A stretch of 64,000 bases of DNA from Tetragonia tetragonoides (Eukaryota; Streptophyta; Magnoliopsida; Caryophyllales; Aizoaceae), in contig CM076148.1 in the NCBI GenBank assembly GCA_038025085.1, positions 39,052,871 to 39,116,870 of the forward strand, read 5' to 3'. Of the stretch, positions 35,568 through 47,507 are shown piece after piece. A program made the translations under genes and the position numbers. The notes beneath the pieces were generated by a model that made no database searches, had not been told where the DNA came from, and saw nothing but the letters and a program-made list of their open reading frames with translations. Within the stretch, counting starts at the first letter, position 1; the number at the start of each line of letters is the position of its first letter.

Positions 35568-36378
35568 TCAGAATCTTGAGAATTGAAGCTGCTGTTAGGC
35601 GTGTGTTATGACAAGTGCTTATGCAGTAGAATATAGAGATGTCATCACAATACCGCTCTTGCTTTGGGGGGAGGGGGGGTAACATAATATGTTGTATCTT
35701 TATAAGAATGATGACACAATCCTACTTCCCTTTCTTATGAGGATCTTCTTATAGAGCTATTTACTTCATTGGCTAGTAAAGACAGCTTTTTGGGTACAGT
35801 TCTCAAAAGCTTGTCCTTTCAATATGTTTGCCACAGCTTCATTTCCTCGTCTTGGTGGTTTCGGAACGATGATAAGCAGAGCCCCTGCAGGTTTTGTGGT
35901 TGGCTTGATATCATTTTTCTTCTGCTATTATTTGTTAAAGATGTTCTGACCTCATCACCTTTCAGGACATTCCTGCATATTAACTGGATTATCAGTACAT
36001 AGCATCTAGTCTTATGCTTAAGATTCATAGTACCACTACCACCAGCCACCAGGCAATGTGACCTTTTTTTGACTAATCAAATAGGGGTAGATAAGTAAGA
36101 TTTGTGGCAGATCCACCAGCTATATTAATCAATTTGCTTCTGTCAAAAAGGACAAAGAAGCAACACAAAAGAAAGTGTGATGAAATGTCATATAGGTGAA
36201 ACAAACGAGAGAAAATATTCATATAAATTAACCAATGCTAAATAAAGAAAGATACGTTTTTGTCATAAGTTGACAAAATGTTTTGGCCTATAAGAATCTC
36301 AATGGCCATGGCACCAGGCACCAGCTTTTAAATAAAAGGTAAATCATACTGATTAGCCTAAGCACATACTCCGTATAA
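35523..36378 (+). repeat. tandem duplication, copy 1
   Basis: Begins inside the last coding exon of the RRM gene (ACCAAGATCTGATGTCCAGA) and runs to TTAGCCTAAGCACATACTCC. Matches copy 2 (36379-39195) through many blocks, among them TTTGCCACAGCTTCATTT, TCTTATGCTTAAGATTCA, ATCAATTTGCTTCTGTCA and AAGTTGACAAAATG, in the same order. Confidence 0.85.
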
Positions 36379-36667
36379 ACCAAGATCCGATGTCCAGAAG
36401 AACAAGCAGAATTCAAAGTAATCAGAATGCTGAGAATCGAAGCTGCTACTTATGTAGTAGAATGTAGAGATGTAATGTAATCACAATACTATTTTTTTTT
36501 CTTCTTTCGGACGGATGTAATGTAATCAGTTGGTGATAAACAGGCTAATGCAAGACGGGTTTCTATCCCATGATATTAGTTCATGCAATGATCTCTCTAT
36601 CCGGCCGCCTCGAAAAGCCTCTTTGATTATTTCATTTATTCAATGGAGACCATACTGCAACTGAATT

Positions 36668-37312
36668 TAGGGTTGAATAGCCTGATTCGATCCGTATCTG
36701 ATCCACTTTTTATCCGAAATGTGGATATCGATATGATCTGAATAAAGCGGAATGGATATCCGATCCGCTTTTTTGGGAGTAAAGGAGCAGATACGGATCG
36801 GGATTTTTACAACTTGGATATCCGGTTTGTGATCCGCACCATTTTTATTATTATAATAAATACTAATTTTAATAGATTAACAACAAGTGACAAGTGATTT
36901 TGTAGTTACGAGTAACTTGCTTTCGTAGTGTGGTGAATTATGTCGTTAACAATATATTTGTTATTTTTTATTTTACTTTTGGAGAATTGGTCAGGTAAAA
37001 TTTAAATATACTACACAAAAAAATTATATTTGGTGTATTCAACTTTTTAAAACTTAAAATTACCCCATTTTAAACTTTTTGATGCAATTTAGGTGGATTT
37101 GCGACAATTAGTAAGGTTCAAATTAAAACATAAACTTGAAAATTAAAGAAAACAGGGAAAAAAATATAAAACTAAACCGGATACGGATATCCGTCAACCC
37201 ATCCGCTTTAATTGAATTTCCGCATACAAACCGAATTTTTGCTGATCCAAAAAAGTGGATATCCGCTCCGTTTTTTAAAAGAGGAGCGGATATCCGGTTT
37301 TGTTGAGCCCTA
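36668..37312. mobile_element. hAT-like non-autonomous element
   Basis: Left end TAGGGTTGAATAGCC and right end in reverse TAGGGCTCAACAAAACC are related inverted repeats; the flanks ACTGAATT (36660-36667) and ATTGAATT (37313-37320) form an 8-bp duplication with one difference. Subterminal regions are packed with GGATATCCG and GATCCGC motifs in both orientations, typical of transposase-binding repeats. It is absent from the parallel copy of the duplication, which supports insertion. Confidence 0.78.
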
Positions 37313-37792
37313 ATTGAATTCATTGTTTCTTTGAAATTATGATGGCAGAATCCTCTTTCTTATGAGGAATCTTCTTAGAAAGCCCTTTTATTTCATTGTT
37401 TACTGAAAACAGTTTGTCCTTTCAAAGTTTCATGGGTTTGCCACAGCTTCATTTTCTCCTCTTGGTCGTGGTCTTGGAACGATAACCAGAATCCCTACAG
37501 GTTTTATGGTTATATAGCCTTACCATTTGTTATGTAATTTTCAACAGGTTCTGACGCTCATAATCTTTCAGAGGTTCCTGCATATTAATATTACACTGGA
37601 TTGTTTATACATAGCCTCTTGTCTTATGCTTAAGATTCACAGTACCACAAGGAAATGGGACCTTTATTTATTTATTTATTTATTATAATATAATCCGATA
37701 GGGTTAGGTGAATAAGATGTGTTACATATGCACTAGCTACATTGATCAATTTGCTTCTGTCAGACATCAAAGAAAGTGCTACGAAATATATT

Positions 37793-38987
37793 CGGAATTG
37801 CTCAACGTAAATCACATTTTACTGAATGCAATACTTTTTGTCATAATATTTCCCAAAACACCCTTTTTACTCAAAATGGGATTCTCTCTAATTCTCTTTA
37901 GTTTCTCCAATCCCAACCCTATAGCGCCACCATCGCCTCCCTGGCCTGTAATTTGATGAGCTAATCAGTTCTGAAACAAAAGACTGTATAAATTAAATTG
38001 AAATTGAGTTCCTTCATTTTGTTGAGTTCTTATCGATTTGGAGAATGAAATTGATAAAATCCTTAGAATTCCTGCAACTAGGCTGATGGAAGAAGTCAAT
38101 AGGAACAATAGAAAAGAAATGAGAACCTTTGAACCTGGACCTATTTTCAAAGAAAGGATGAGGAGAAGAAAGGGGGGGTTGGCATTGGCGGTCAGGTGGG
38201 TGGATGACGGTGGTGGTGAGGGGGTCAGTGACTCGGTGGGAGGTGGTTGGCACTGGATGTCGGGCGGTAGGTCGGCGGTGGCGAAGCCGTCGTAACTTGC
38301 GGCTGAACGAAAAATCAATGACATGAAACCAATTATTCAGGAAAATAAAGCAACAGGAAAGAGAAAACTAAATAAGGGGCTCACATGTTCTTGTTTTTCT
38401 CAACCTGTTTTTCTTGAATTGATTATTAATTTATTACCTTAGTGTTATTGAACCAATTAATCAATCAATTGTTTTGCCGTGAGAGAAGGAAAGGGAGAAA
38501 GAGGAAAAGGTGGATGAGATTAGTGACAAGAGTTATGTCAAGAGTTATGAGATTTGTTGATGATGATGATAATAATGATAATGATGATGTTGAACTGAAG
38601 GTGCAGAAAATACTAATCTAGTTGATGTCGGTATCATCGAAATTGTCAGGGAAAGAGTTGAAGAAATCGGCATCAGCGAGTCTGCTGTTCTCTGGGGTCA
38701 TTAAGCCTTCGCCAAAGACATCGAGTGGGTCGACATCGTCAACGTCCATTGCCATGGTTGAACCGTGGTCTTCCATCTCTGCTAGGTAGTCTGCTGGGAT
38801 TTGCTTCATCTTCTCTCTCTCTATGTCTGGGTTTAAAGAGCGTATGAATATGGTGAAGGGGGAGAGAGAGTGAAAATTGATTGAGAGAAAAGGAAGGAAG
38901 AGAGAGAAAGGACTGAAAATTATTTAGGGGTATTGTGGGAAGTGGGGATTTACGTTTAGTAATTTGCGATTTAGTATAGCAACCCCC
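37793..38987. mobile_element. long-TIR transposon carrying a SMAP1-like gene
   Basis: Left end CGGAATTGCTCAACGTAAAT and right end in reverse GGGGGTTGCTATACTAAAT are inverted repeats; AATATATT is perfectly duplicated at 37785-37792 and 38988-38995. The left 70 bp match, in reverse, the right end of the element at 13638-14354. Inside are a GC-rich block (about 38170-38300) and an intact 63-residue small acidic protein gene on the minus strand. Copy 1 of the local duplication lacks the element. Mutator-like by TIR length, hAT-like by duplication length. Confidence 0.8.
38618..38809 (-). CDS. SMAP1: small acidic protein, SMAP1-like
   Basis: Intact intronless frame of 63 residues starting at an ATG in good context (AGAAGATGA, minus strand) and ending with TAG at 38618-38620. 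It is strongly acidic, has the SMAMDVDD-type block (residues about 17-25, here STMAMDVDD) and ends in DADFFNSFPDNFDDTDIN, the conserved F/D region of the plant SMALL ACIDIC PROTEIN family (Arabidopsis SMAP1/SMAP2, about 62 residues, from memory). SMAP1 affects responses to the auxin analogue 2,4-D and is linked to the RUB/COP9 pathway. A CT-rich 5' leader precedes it. The gene lies wholly inside a transposon with target duplications, so it may be a captured copy rather than the ancestral locus; whether it is expressed cannot be told. Confidence 0.75.
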   Translation of the reverse strand: MKQIPADYLAEMEDHGSTMAMDVDDVDPLDVFGEGLMTPENSRLADADFFNSFPDNFDDTDIN

Positions 38988-39247
38988 AATATATTTAATT
39001 TAAAAGTCCAACAAATGGAAGAGAAAAGTCATAAAAAAGGAAGCAAATTAAAATAAAGATACGTTTCTCATAAGTTGACAAAATGTTTGGACCTATAAGA
39101 ACCTCAATGGCCGCCATGGCAAGCATCACTTCTGCACCAGCTCTTTTAAGTAAAGTTATTAGTGCGTCAATACATGTTAATTAGCCTAAGCAAAATAAAA
39201 TTAGAGTAGAAAAAAAAAAAAAAAAGAGAGGAGAGAAGAAAGAGAGT

Positions 39248-40373
39248 ATGGAGTCATCATCTAGCAATGAGGGCGACAAGTATCGTTCGTTCATCTATGG
39301 AGAAGGTGAGAAGAACACCAAATGGGTGTTTGGAGCTCCTCCTAACTATGATGTGGTTAACAAGCTTTTTGAAGAAGGCAGGACTAAGGTTAATTTCATT
39401 TATTTGATTAATCAGTAATTAGTTTTCTCTTATTTTTCCACCATTGTATGCACAATTCGTTTTTCAAACGAGGAACCTACCGCCACTACTCTTACCAGTA
39501 GTATTAATATCGTTGTGTGTTTTGTTTTTGGTGATGGGAAGGTATGGCCAGCTGGTTCACTAGAAGAGAAAGTGCAAAATCTTGTAAAGACAATGGAAAT
39601 GGAACTCTTCCACAAGGCCAATCCTTTGGATTATAAGTCACTTGATCCAAATAAGTTTACTTTTAGCGTTAATGGTACTTTCTACTTTCAACTTTAATGC
39701 ACTTTTGAAAATCATGATCGTTTGCCAAAACCAATATCCAATTTGAAGGCTCATGATATTCAGCAAGTATTTTTTTTTATCTTTGTCTACTTCTACTCAT
39801 ATGGCCTATTGTATATACCAGGGAGAAAGCCCCTGACTTTGGAGGGAATACGCCAAGCTGGAGGTGGATACAATGCATTTCTGCAAACTTCCTTACCTGA
39901 GGAGATCCGTGCATATGACCCAGCAAAGGAGACAGGAGAGTCAGGTCACAAGATCTTCACAACGACGTTCCCTAGAGGTTTTTCCCTCGAGATTCTCCAG
40001 GTCTACTCCGGTCCACCGGTGATTGCGTACAAGTTTCGGCACTGGGCTTACATGGAAGGTCCTTTCAAAGGGTATCCCCCTACAGGAGAATTGGTAGAAT
40101 TCTTTCGAGTTGCTATTTTTGAGGTAATAACTTTGATATCAGTATGACATTTTATGCACATACAATTTCCGTCATTACAGATGAGATTTAGATGCTTTTC
40201 TCTGTTATTTGTAGGTGGATGAACAAATGAAGATTGTCAAAGTTGAGTTTTTCTTTGACCGCGGTGAACTGCTTAGTGCTCTCATGAAGGGTGCTAAAAT
40301 GGAAGGTTCTTGTTCTTCAGACGAAATGCTGACTAGCTGTCCTGTTTTGAGGGGCATAGGAGAGAAAAGTTGA
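39248..40373 (+). CDS. pathogen-related protein (SnoaL-like fold)
   Basis: Four exons, 39248-39388, 39542-39674, 39822-40123 and 40215-40373, give 244 residues. The sequence follows the plant 'pathogen-related protein' family first described in barley: YRSFIYGEGEKNTKWVFGAP near the start, then FEEGRTKVWPAGSLEEKVQN, MEMELFHKANP and, in the third exon, GHKIFTTTFPRGFSLEIL, YKFRHWAYMEGPFKGYPPTG and FFRVAIFEVDEQMKI. These proteins have an NTF2/SnoaL-like cone fold, no signal peptide and an unknown ligand. They rise after infection in some species. Its upstream 50-200 bp belong to the duplicated segment shared with 36245-36378, so its promoter may be partly duplicated DNA. Confidence 0.9.
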
Positions 40374-40849
40374 ACACTGAATAAGAAACATACTGGCAAA
40401 GGGTGAATAAGATTACAAATCAACCAGATGCCAGTGACATATCTAAGAATCCATCATTTTATTAGCTAATAAAACCCTCTTAGTGGGTATATCCTCTTGA
40501 GGTATTCTCTGATAATAGTTCGAAAACGACAGTGTACTTTCATCCTGTAAACTGTAATGTATTTCCCACCCAAGTCAGTTCGCTGCGAGCTGACAGGGTT
40601 AGGAACCTCTCTAAAGCTGCTGTAGTAACAATATCAGATGAATAGAAAAGTACAGAGTCGGCCTTTTGGCTGTGCCTATATTTTTTAACTACGATTTAGA
40701 TTTGAACTAATACAGCTGTGCTACAGGTGCAGATCATCATCTCAGCAACATTTAACAGTATCAGGTATCCAAGATGCGTGCGCAAGTATTATGTATATGC
40801 GTTGAGGCAGATATAGAAACGAAGTCAACCAAAATGGTTCAGAGTATTG
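40374..40849. other. convergent 3' UTR spacer
   Basis: Lies between the stop of the pathogen-related gene (+) and the stop of the MADS-box gene (-); probably holds both 3' UTRs. No further gene or repeat pair seen. Confidence 0.5.
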
Positions 40850-43800
40850 TCAAACACTGTGGCTGGGATCTCTAGCTATTCTTTCATAAATTGATGTTGA
40901 TGGTAATGTAGGAGTAGGAACTGTCATCTGTTTCTGCAAAAACAAAATCATCAGAGCTATTACCAGAAGCTGAATAAAGCATGAGATAAGGCAAGTACAG
41001 ATGATAAATAAACGTTCAGGAAACAGGTCATAATGGCCCTAATACACTTAAAAGCTAGGGTCAACTTTAAAAAAACTCAATCTTCTAAGATGAACTTTTC
41101 TAGCTACTGCCATTGTAATTTTCATGAAAGAGAGTAGGATCTGTCAATTTTATACTCCGTAAGGGCATAAGCTAATCGCGCATTCTCTTCATGAACATTT
41201 ATTTATGTGTCCCAAGGTAACAGAAAGCTAAACAGGCACAAGCTCATGACAAATCACGTTATTCTGCTGTTGAGATACATGATTCTTCATGGTGAAGTGA
41301 AAAAGAGATGGCAGACTGGGAGAAGTACCTGGTAGTTGAAATAATCACCAAACGCAGAATTAGCAGGGGGCTCGGGTGGCAAATGATTACTGATGTAATG
41401 CCATGGTACAGTTGGCTGATAATTTCTACCAACATTATAACTAACACTGCTTTGTTGTTGATCCAGACCTGCTACTGCCTGGAGAACATTATCCCCTTGC
41501 ATATGAAGGCCTTGTGGAAGATATGGATACTGTCCACCAAATTGCCCTTGAAAACCATCCTGACCAATATTGTCTATCCCACTTAGTTGGCCAGGACTAT
41601 TGGCCTCTGACTTACTGCTCATGCTAAGGCAACTAAAATAGCTCCCAGAAGTGGAACCAGTACAGCTCTCCATTTCCCTGAAATGCAAATAATGTAAATG
41701 CAATGGAGCCGTGATTAACGTCTGAACAAATAGGATACAGCGTTCAGCTGTAACATAGAAATTCCTATCTGATAAATGCAAAACATAATATCTGATGCAA
41801 TTAACAGTAAAACTTGTCTAACTTACGAAAAAATTAATTTAGCCACGGCAGTTCAAAGTTCAAACGGTTGATGAGATGGTTTGACAGAGGAATAGGGTAC
41901 TATCAAGTTTTCTATGAGGTGAGACTAACACTTTGTTCAGTAGGCAGCAAGGATCCTGCCGAGGTAAGGGTCGGGGAAGATCCAGATGTATCCGAACACC
42001 AACATCAACAACACTACTATCTCATCTAATCTAAACCCACTATAGCAGTCATCCAGTCTCCATCTACATTTACATACAGTTCATCTATCCATAAAACTTT
42101 ACAGACTGAACCATTCCCAGAACCAAGGTTGAACATTGCCAAATGCACGTAATTCCAGGTCAGCTCCATATAAGTTCGTGGGTGCTAGTAGACTGAATAC
42201 TTTCATAACTACTATGAAAAAAGAAAATTTATGCTAGAGGCTTATAGCCTACTGGTATATGCATCAGAAGTGATCATGATTCATGACTGATGCAATGCCC
42301 TTGGTAAAACGTAAGAGATTACTCATTTGTGATAAACTGATAACCCATGTTAACAACTCTATGTCTACAGAGGTGTTGTACAATAACTAGGAATAAAGAC
42401 ATACATTCATCCTGGCCCATTCTGAAATTTTCCACTTATTTATCGCATTCCAATTTAACTCTAGGAAGAAAGATATCCTAATGAAAATTTTCAGTTGTTA
42501 ACAGTTGTGATAGACCTTTACATTATGCAGTTTAAGATATTGATAAGTGACCTCAGTCCCAACAATACAAATAATTAAAGGTAAAAATTAGATTAAATCT
42601 TCAAATAAAAGTAGCATATCTTCTGACCACCACCAGTTTATTGGTTAGTTGGTTTTATTCAAAACTAACTAGTTTTTATGAAGAATCTTTTTTTAGTGCC
42701 CCTGTCAGCAGTACAAGCACAGACTCTTCAAATAATCAGCTTCGACTGAAATGAGATCTTATGCACAGATATATTCCATGCCATGATATAACATGTACCA
42801 CATGCTAACCTTTGGTAAAGTAACTTTGGCTCCTGAGTAAGAACCAACTGCTGAACATCATTGCTGGGTGTCCAGAATTGGTGGAGCTGTTGCTCATCAT
42901 TCACACGGAAGGGTACCTGCAAACCATTTTCAGTTTAAAGGTGATTTAATAGCCAGCAGAAGTTTTCAAGATACAAGTTCCTTTGCGGCAGGAGGCAGAT
43001 TGACGAACAGGAAAGGTGTTCAAATTTTGCAAGAAATATTCTGTAGGAGATATTAAATGTGTTACCTCATTGCTGCTATCCAGGGAGACACGTTGTCGCT
43101 TCTGAAAGTTCTCCTAGCAATACGTACAACCCATCATATATATACAGGTAAAAATAACTCTCAATGTAGAGTTTCCAGGAAATACTGAATCAAGAATAGA
43201 TTATTGGATGCTTTGGATAGTTGAATCTTCAATAAGCATCTCTCACTGAGTGAGTATTTAGGATGGATACCATGGACCATCCAATGCAAATGTACAAGGT
43301 TCACAAATCCAAGAACCTATGACTTCGCGTAGGCATTAGCATTACGTAAACAGTATCGGGGTTTTAGTATGCAGACCCCATAAGCATGGCATGCAGTGGC
43401 AAAAGCCTGGCACTAGATACATGGACATATTTACCATACGAAGTAGACCAAAATGGACTACAATACAGGAAGTCTCATGCCCTAAAGAAATCCCCATTTA
43501 CCACCCATAAAGTTCCTAGCACCCAAAAAATTTGTGTCTACCTACAGCATGTGTGTGTTGGGGAGGGGGGGGATATGTACTAGGTATGTGGCTATTTTGC
43601 ATATAATATATCAGTATTGTTTATAACCAACTTAGTACCATACTACCATTATTATCTATTAATGGTTTCTTCAATCACTTTTTTGAGGGCTTTCTTTGCA
43701 AGGGTAATGTTGCAAACATCCCTCCCTCCCCATGTCTCGCCTTGGTGGGAACCTCACTCTATTGTTGTTGTAGCAGTATTAAGCCTTCACACAAGCTTAG

Positions 43801-46590
43801 AGAGCATGTGTGCCAAGTTTCTAGAATTTTCAGCTTCTCCCTCTCACGTTCCTCTTCCTTGTACCCCTTCTCCTTAGAAAATAGAATGAAGAGAGGAAGT
43901 GAAGGAGAAAGAAGGGTGGAAGAAGACATGTGAGTAGGTGAAGCCGGAACTCTTGGGAATTAGGCCAAACATGCTACATGAAAACCTTCAAATCTACATA
44001 TACGTAATAGAAAGATCTACCTTTGTTTTTCTTATCACAGTGCCACTATTGAGTCAAATTCAATCAGAAAAAACCCTTCTTCAGCCATCCGCACTCAGGG
44101 TTGAAGTATTTGGTTTTAGTTCAGTGGGGCATGGTCACAGTATATATAATAAGAAACTAAGTAGAGAAAAGAATACCTTTTGTCTATGAACCTGCTCCAG
44201 TGATTTTTCAAGTGAATCTTCCATTTGCATCAAAAGTTCCAAATCATTGACTGTATCTGGGTTTGTCCAATACCTAAAGACCGTTTCAAAAGTAACAAAC
44301 AATGAGAAAATATGCAATGGTTGTTAGTTTACAAGATTGTTAGTCTAAATTTTTTTTCTTTTCGAGGGGATACAAGATTGTTAGTTTGCTAAGGGATAAA
44401 AAGATACAAAAAAACAGCTGGAGAAAGGAGATAGGAGGAAGGGGTGAAAATAGAAAAAAGAAAAAGAAAAACAAAGAGAGGAAGGCCAATATGTAAATGA
44501 TAATTCGACAACTTTTTATCTATGAGGGCATTGCAACAGCTTCCTTATGTTAACCTGAGTCTTTCTTGGATTTGTGGAAGTCTTGTTCGTATTCTATCAG
44601 CCTTATCATTATCAGCCAAATCCTGCAGGTCGAAATTCGCTAAAGAACCAACCGCGGTAATCAAAATCTTTGGCAAAGTTGTCAGATTCATGGAAAAAGT
44701 TTGAGTACCTGGAGTCCAGGCGTACCTTTATTGTTGGAGAACTGGAGAAAGAATGAAATCATAGAAAGGGAACAGAAAAGGAGGAAGCAGGTAAGTATTA
44801 CATCAAGATGAGACATAAAAATTGAAAAATATTTAGCTGTTGAAGGTAACCGTCTATACCTTGTATCAAGAAATTCTTGTATATTTACATCATGATCCAC
44901 CTTCGTAAACATCTTCTTCAATGCCTAGACTTTCGTGGAAGAGGCACAATTTCTTAACCACATTATTTTATAGCTATAAATTTACTTTGAAAAACCAAAA
45001 ACTGTAGCATGGTTGAATAACAGACTTACTTCAAGAACTTCCACCTTTCTGTTTCACAGAGAACAAGCTAAGATCAATATTAAGATAACTAAACAATCAA
45101 TTTGACCAACAGTTCAATGACTACCTTTTTGTCCTTTCCTGTGGAGGCACCTCATTGAACTTCGCAATGACCTCCTCCATGCTGCTACACAAGCAAATGT
45201 AGTGCTCAGAACCATCGCGTGATATGACACCAGCTTATCACAGCTCCACAATAAAATTACTAGTAGTGATTTGAATGTTCTATCTGAGCACCAATGGCTA
45301 TTTTATCATCAGAATTCATCTAAGAAGCCTAAGAATAAATTTTTAAAGTGAATATAAACAAGCAGAAAACGTCAAGCGCCTTCAAACATTAAATAAGATA
45401 GAAGTTAAAGTATCAAGACAACACAAATGAGAATATCCATGACAAAGCTCAAAAAATGATCGGTGAGACAAATACTGGATAAGCATACTTTTTGCGTTCT
45501 ATCCACAAATATGAGACTTAAGACATCAGGCACAGAATATTAGTTTCGGAATGTTATGCACCTAGGATATTTTTCAGAATCCTGTTTAGAGTGCTCTCTT
45601 AGAAATAGAATAACTATTGTTCATGAGTTTGTAAGTCAAAACAAACTGTTTCATATTGTCCCAGCATTTAAACCTAACCTTTAGCTATTGTTCACGAGTT
45701 TGTAAGTCAACAAACTATTTCACTTTGCCCAGGATTTATACCTGATCCTCAGCAGCTTATGTGCCTCCAAAACAAAAGTATCTTCTCACTATTAGATTCT
45801 TCAAGCAAAGGAAAGAGAATCTATTTAACAGAGAGAAAAAGATTTTATGCTCTAAAATAAATTGGTAGGACTCTTTTGATCCCATTACAGGATAGAAGTA
45901 GGAATAAAGTATGATAAATCCCAAAAGTTAGAATCTTTGGTTCGTAAATTATGGTCTGAGAGTAGAAGGTAGGGTTTCATAGTCATATTAGTTGTAAGTT
46001 TACTCCCAAATACTATGAGTTTTAGGGAGGTAAGGTTGTGTTGAATGTTAATACAACTTTTTGGGAGAATCCAAACCATTACACAGTGGTCGTATCTTTC
46101 AGATTAGAGCAAAGTACATTAAATGAACAGTAGCTTGCTTCATGCGAAGATCAGAAACTGTTGAGTCTGCCTTGAAGTCTTCGGTTTCTGAGCATTGAAG
46201 TCTTCAGTTTCTAAGCATTGAAGTCTTCGGTTTCTAAGCATTGAAGTCTTTTTCGTTATGTCAGGTTATGTGAGGTTATATTAAGCCTAGTACATTTAGA
46301 TAAACTGTTGAGCAAATTCCGTTATAAACATAAACTCTTGCCTAAGAATAATTGTGTTAATGTCATCAGATGTATAATTACAGAATCAGCTTAGATTGTA
46401 AGTACCCGTGCTTTCCAATACAGAAAGATGGTTTGCCACCCGGGGAGAACATGACAAGGACAAGTTCTATGTCACATAGTATCGATAACTCATGCGCCTT
46501 TTTCAAGATTCCATTTTTCCGTTTTGAATAAGTGGTGTGACGGCTGCTTGAGTTCTCTAATTTCTTTATCTCCAGCTTAACCTTTCCCAT
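40850..46590 (-). CDS. AGL30: MIKC*-type MADS-box transcription factor (AGL30/AGL65 group)
   Basis: Eleven exons on the minus strand: 46590-46406, 45181-45125, 45048-45030, 44924-44860, 44741-44726, 44622-44555, 44273-44177, 43113-43066, 42916-42810, 41677-41329, 40933-40850; 364 residues. The MADS domain (residues 1-60) has MGKVKLEIKKLE, YSKRKNGILKKAHELSILCD and ELVLVMFSPGGKPS; unlike classical MIKCc factors it has K-L-E-I in place of RIENK. The next exons read MEEVIAKFNEVPPQERTKR and ALKKMF.KVDHDVNIQEFL, the I and K-like region typical of the MIKC* P clade. AGL30, AGL65 and AGL94 act as heterodimers with AGL66/AGL104 in pollen maturation; this role is by family. The Ser/Gln-rich C-terminus with REMESCTG...GSYFSC favours AGL30 over AGL65, without certainty. 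The acceptor GGTGCAG two bases before the ATG points to a 5' UTR intron whose donor is near 47537. Confidence 0.9.
45612..45745 (+). repeat. 71-bp tandem duplication in MADS gene intron 1
   Basis: Copies at 45612 and 45683 share CTATTGTTCAYGAGTTTGTA and CAAACT.TTTCA blocks. They lie in the first coding intron (45182-46405). Confidence 0.75.
46172..46253 (+). repeat. 23-bp tandem repeat, about 3.5 copies
   Basis: Unit TTGAAGTCTTCGGTTTCT plus AAGCA, three full copies with one or two differences and a partial fourth. In intron 1 of the MADS-box gene. Confidence 0.85.
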
Positions 46591-46712
46591 CCTGCACCAA
46601 ATTAGCATCGAAATTAATCTTTCCGTCTCAATCAGTTTAGTTTCAAGTGCATAAAGCTACCATTATTAAATGGATCAGAGTTGCAATGACTGAACCCAAC
46701 CATTTCACATCA

Positions 46713-46758
46713 TAAATTTGTACTTTGGGTTCACATCATAAATCTGTACTTTGGGTTA
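46713..46758 (+). repeat. 26-bp direct repeat
   Basis: Two adjacent copies of TCACATCATAAATYTGTACT plus TTGGGT in the 5' UTR intron of the MADS-box gene. Confidence 0.7.
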
Positions 46759-47507
46759 ATTTTCAATGAATAGAAGAGGATGATTAGCAGTAATGTGACA
46801 AACCTAAACCAAAAGGCATCAATGTTATTCAGCCAAAATTGAAAATACATCAAAGATAAAACAATTCCTACACCGACCATTTTTTTTCTTGATTAAATCC
46901 CTTTTACTATTGTGTGCGATTGTCAATCGTAACAAACTATGTCTATATTACTTGCATTTTCATTTCAATTCAACACCAAGATACCATATGATACTTGGAC
47001 ATTTCAAATTATTCCGGAAATATTTCAAATAATAGATGGGACCTGGACCAACACTTATATCAATACCTCTAAGAATTCTTCCTGAATCCAAGAACATAGA
47101 ACTGAAATGCCCTACTAAATTATTTAAACAAACAACAATATACCGAGTGAAACACCAAATCAAAGGATACCCATGGTAAAATGTGATTTAAAAGATAAAA
47201 CCCAGATGGTAAATCAACAATACACAGCAAAAAGTAGGTCACAATATGCATATCAACCTTAAAAATCCATACTTGAAAACCCAGTTCATAAAAACAAGAC
47301 AAAACAATCAAATAATCAATTGATATGAACATAGAAGATATTGGAAAAGTGATAATTACCCAGAAAAAGGAGAATGTACAAGAATTCGTTGAAGCTTTCA
47401 AATACAAAATCTGGGATGAGAATTAAACAAACAGATACACAGAGGGCTAAGCCAATAATTGAAGATTGAAGTGCTACCAATTAAAATTGAAGGTAACCCA
47501 TTGTATA

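Larger units (their letters stand above)
36379..39195 (+). repeat. tandem duplication, copy 2, interrupted by two transposons
   Basis: Begins ACCAAGATCCGATGTCCAGA, a copy of the RRM gene's C-terminal coding bases, and ends near TTAGCCTAAGCAAAATAA just before the pathogen-related gene. It is 2817 bp long; removing the elements 36668-37312 and 37793-38987 leaves about 977 bp, close to the 856 bp of copy 1. The short coding remnant is a pseudo-exon only. Confidence 0.82.

Noticed and set aside
38038..38295. 85-codon frame starting MENEIDKILRIPATRLMEEV
   Set aside because: Looks protein-like at first but soon turns to Gly/Val-rich low complexity within the transposon; no family recognised. Could be a captured exon fragment.
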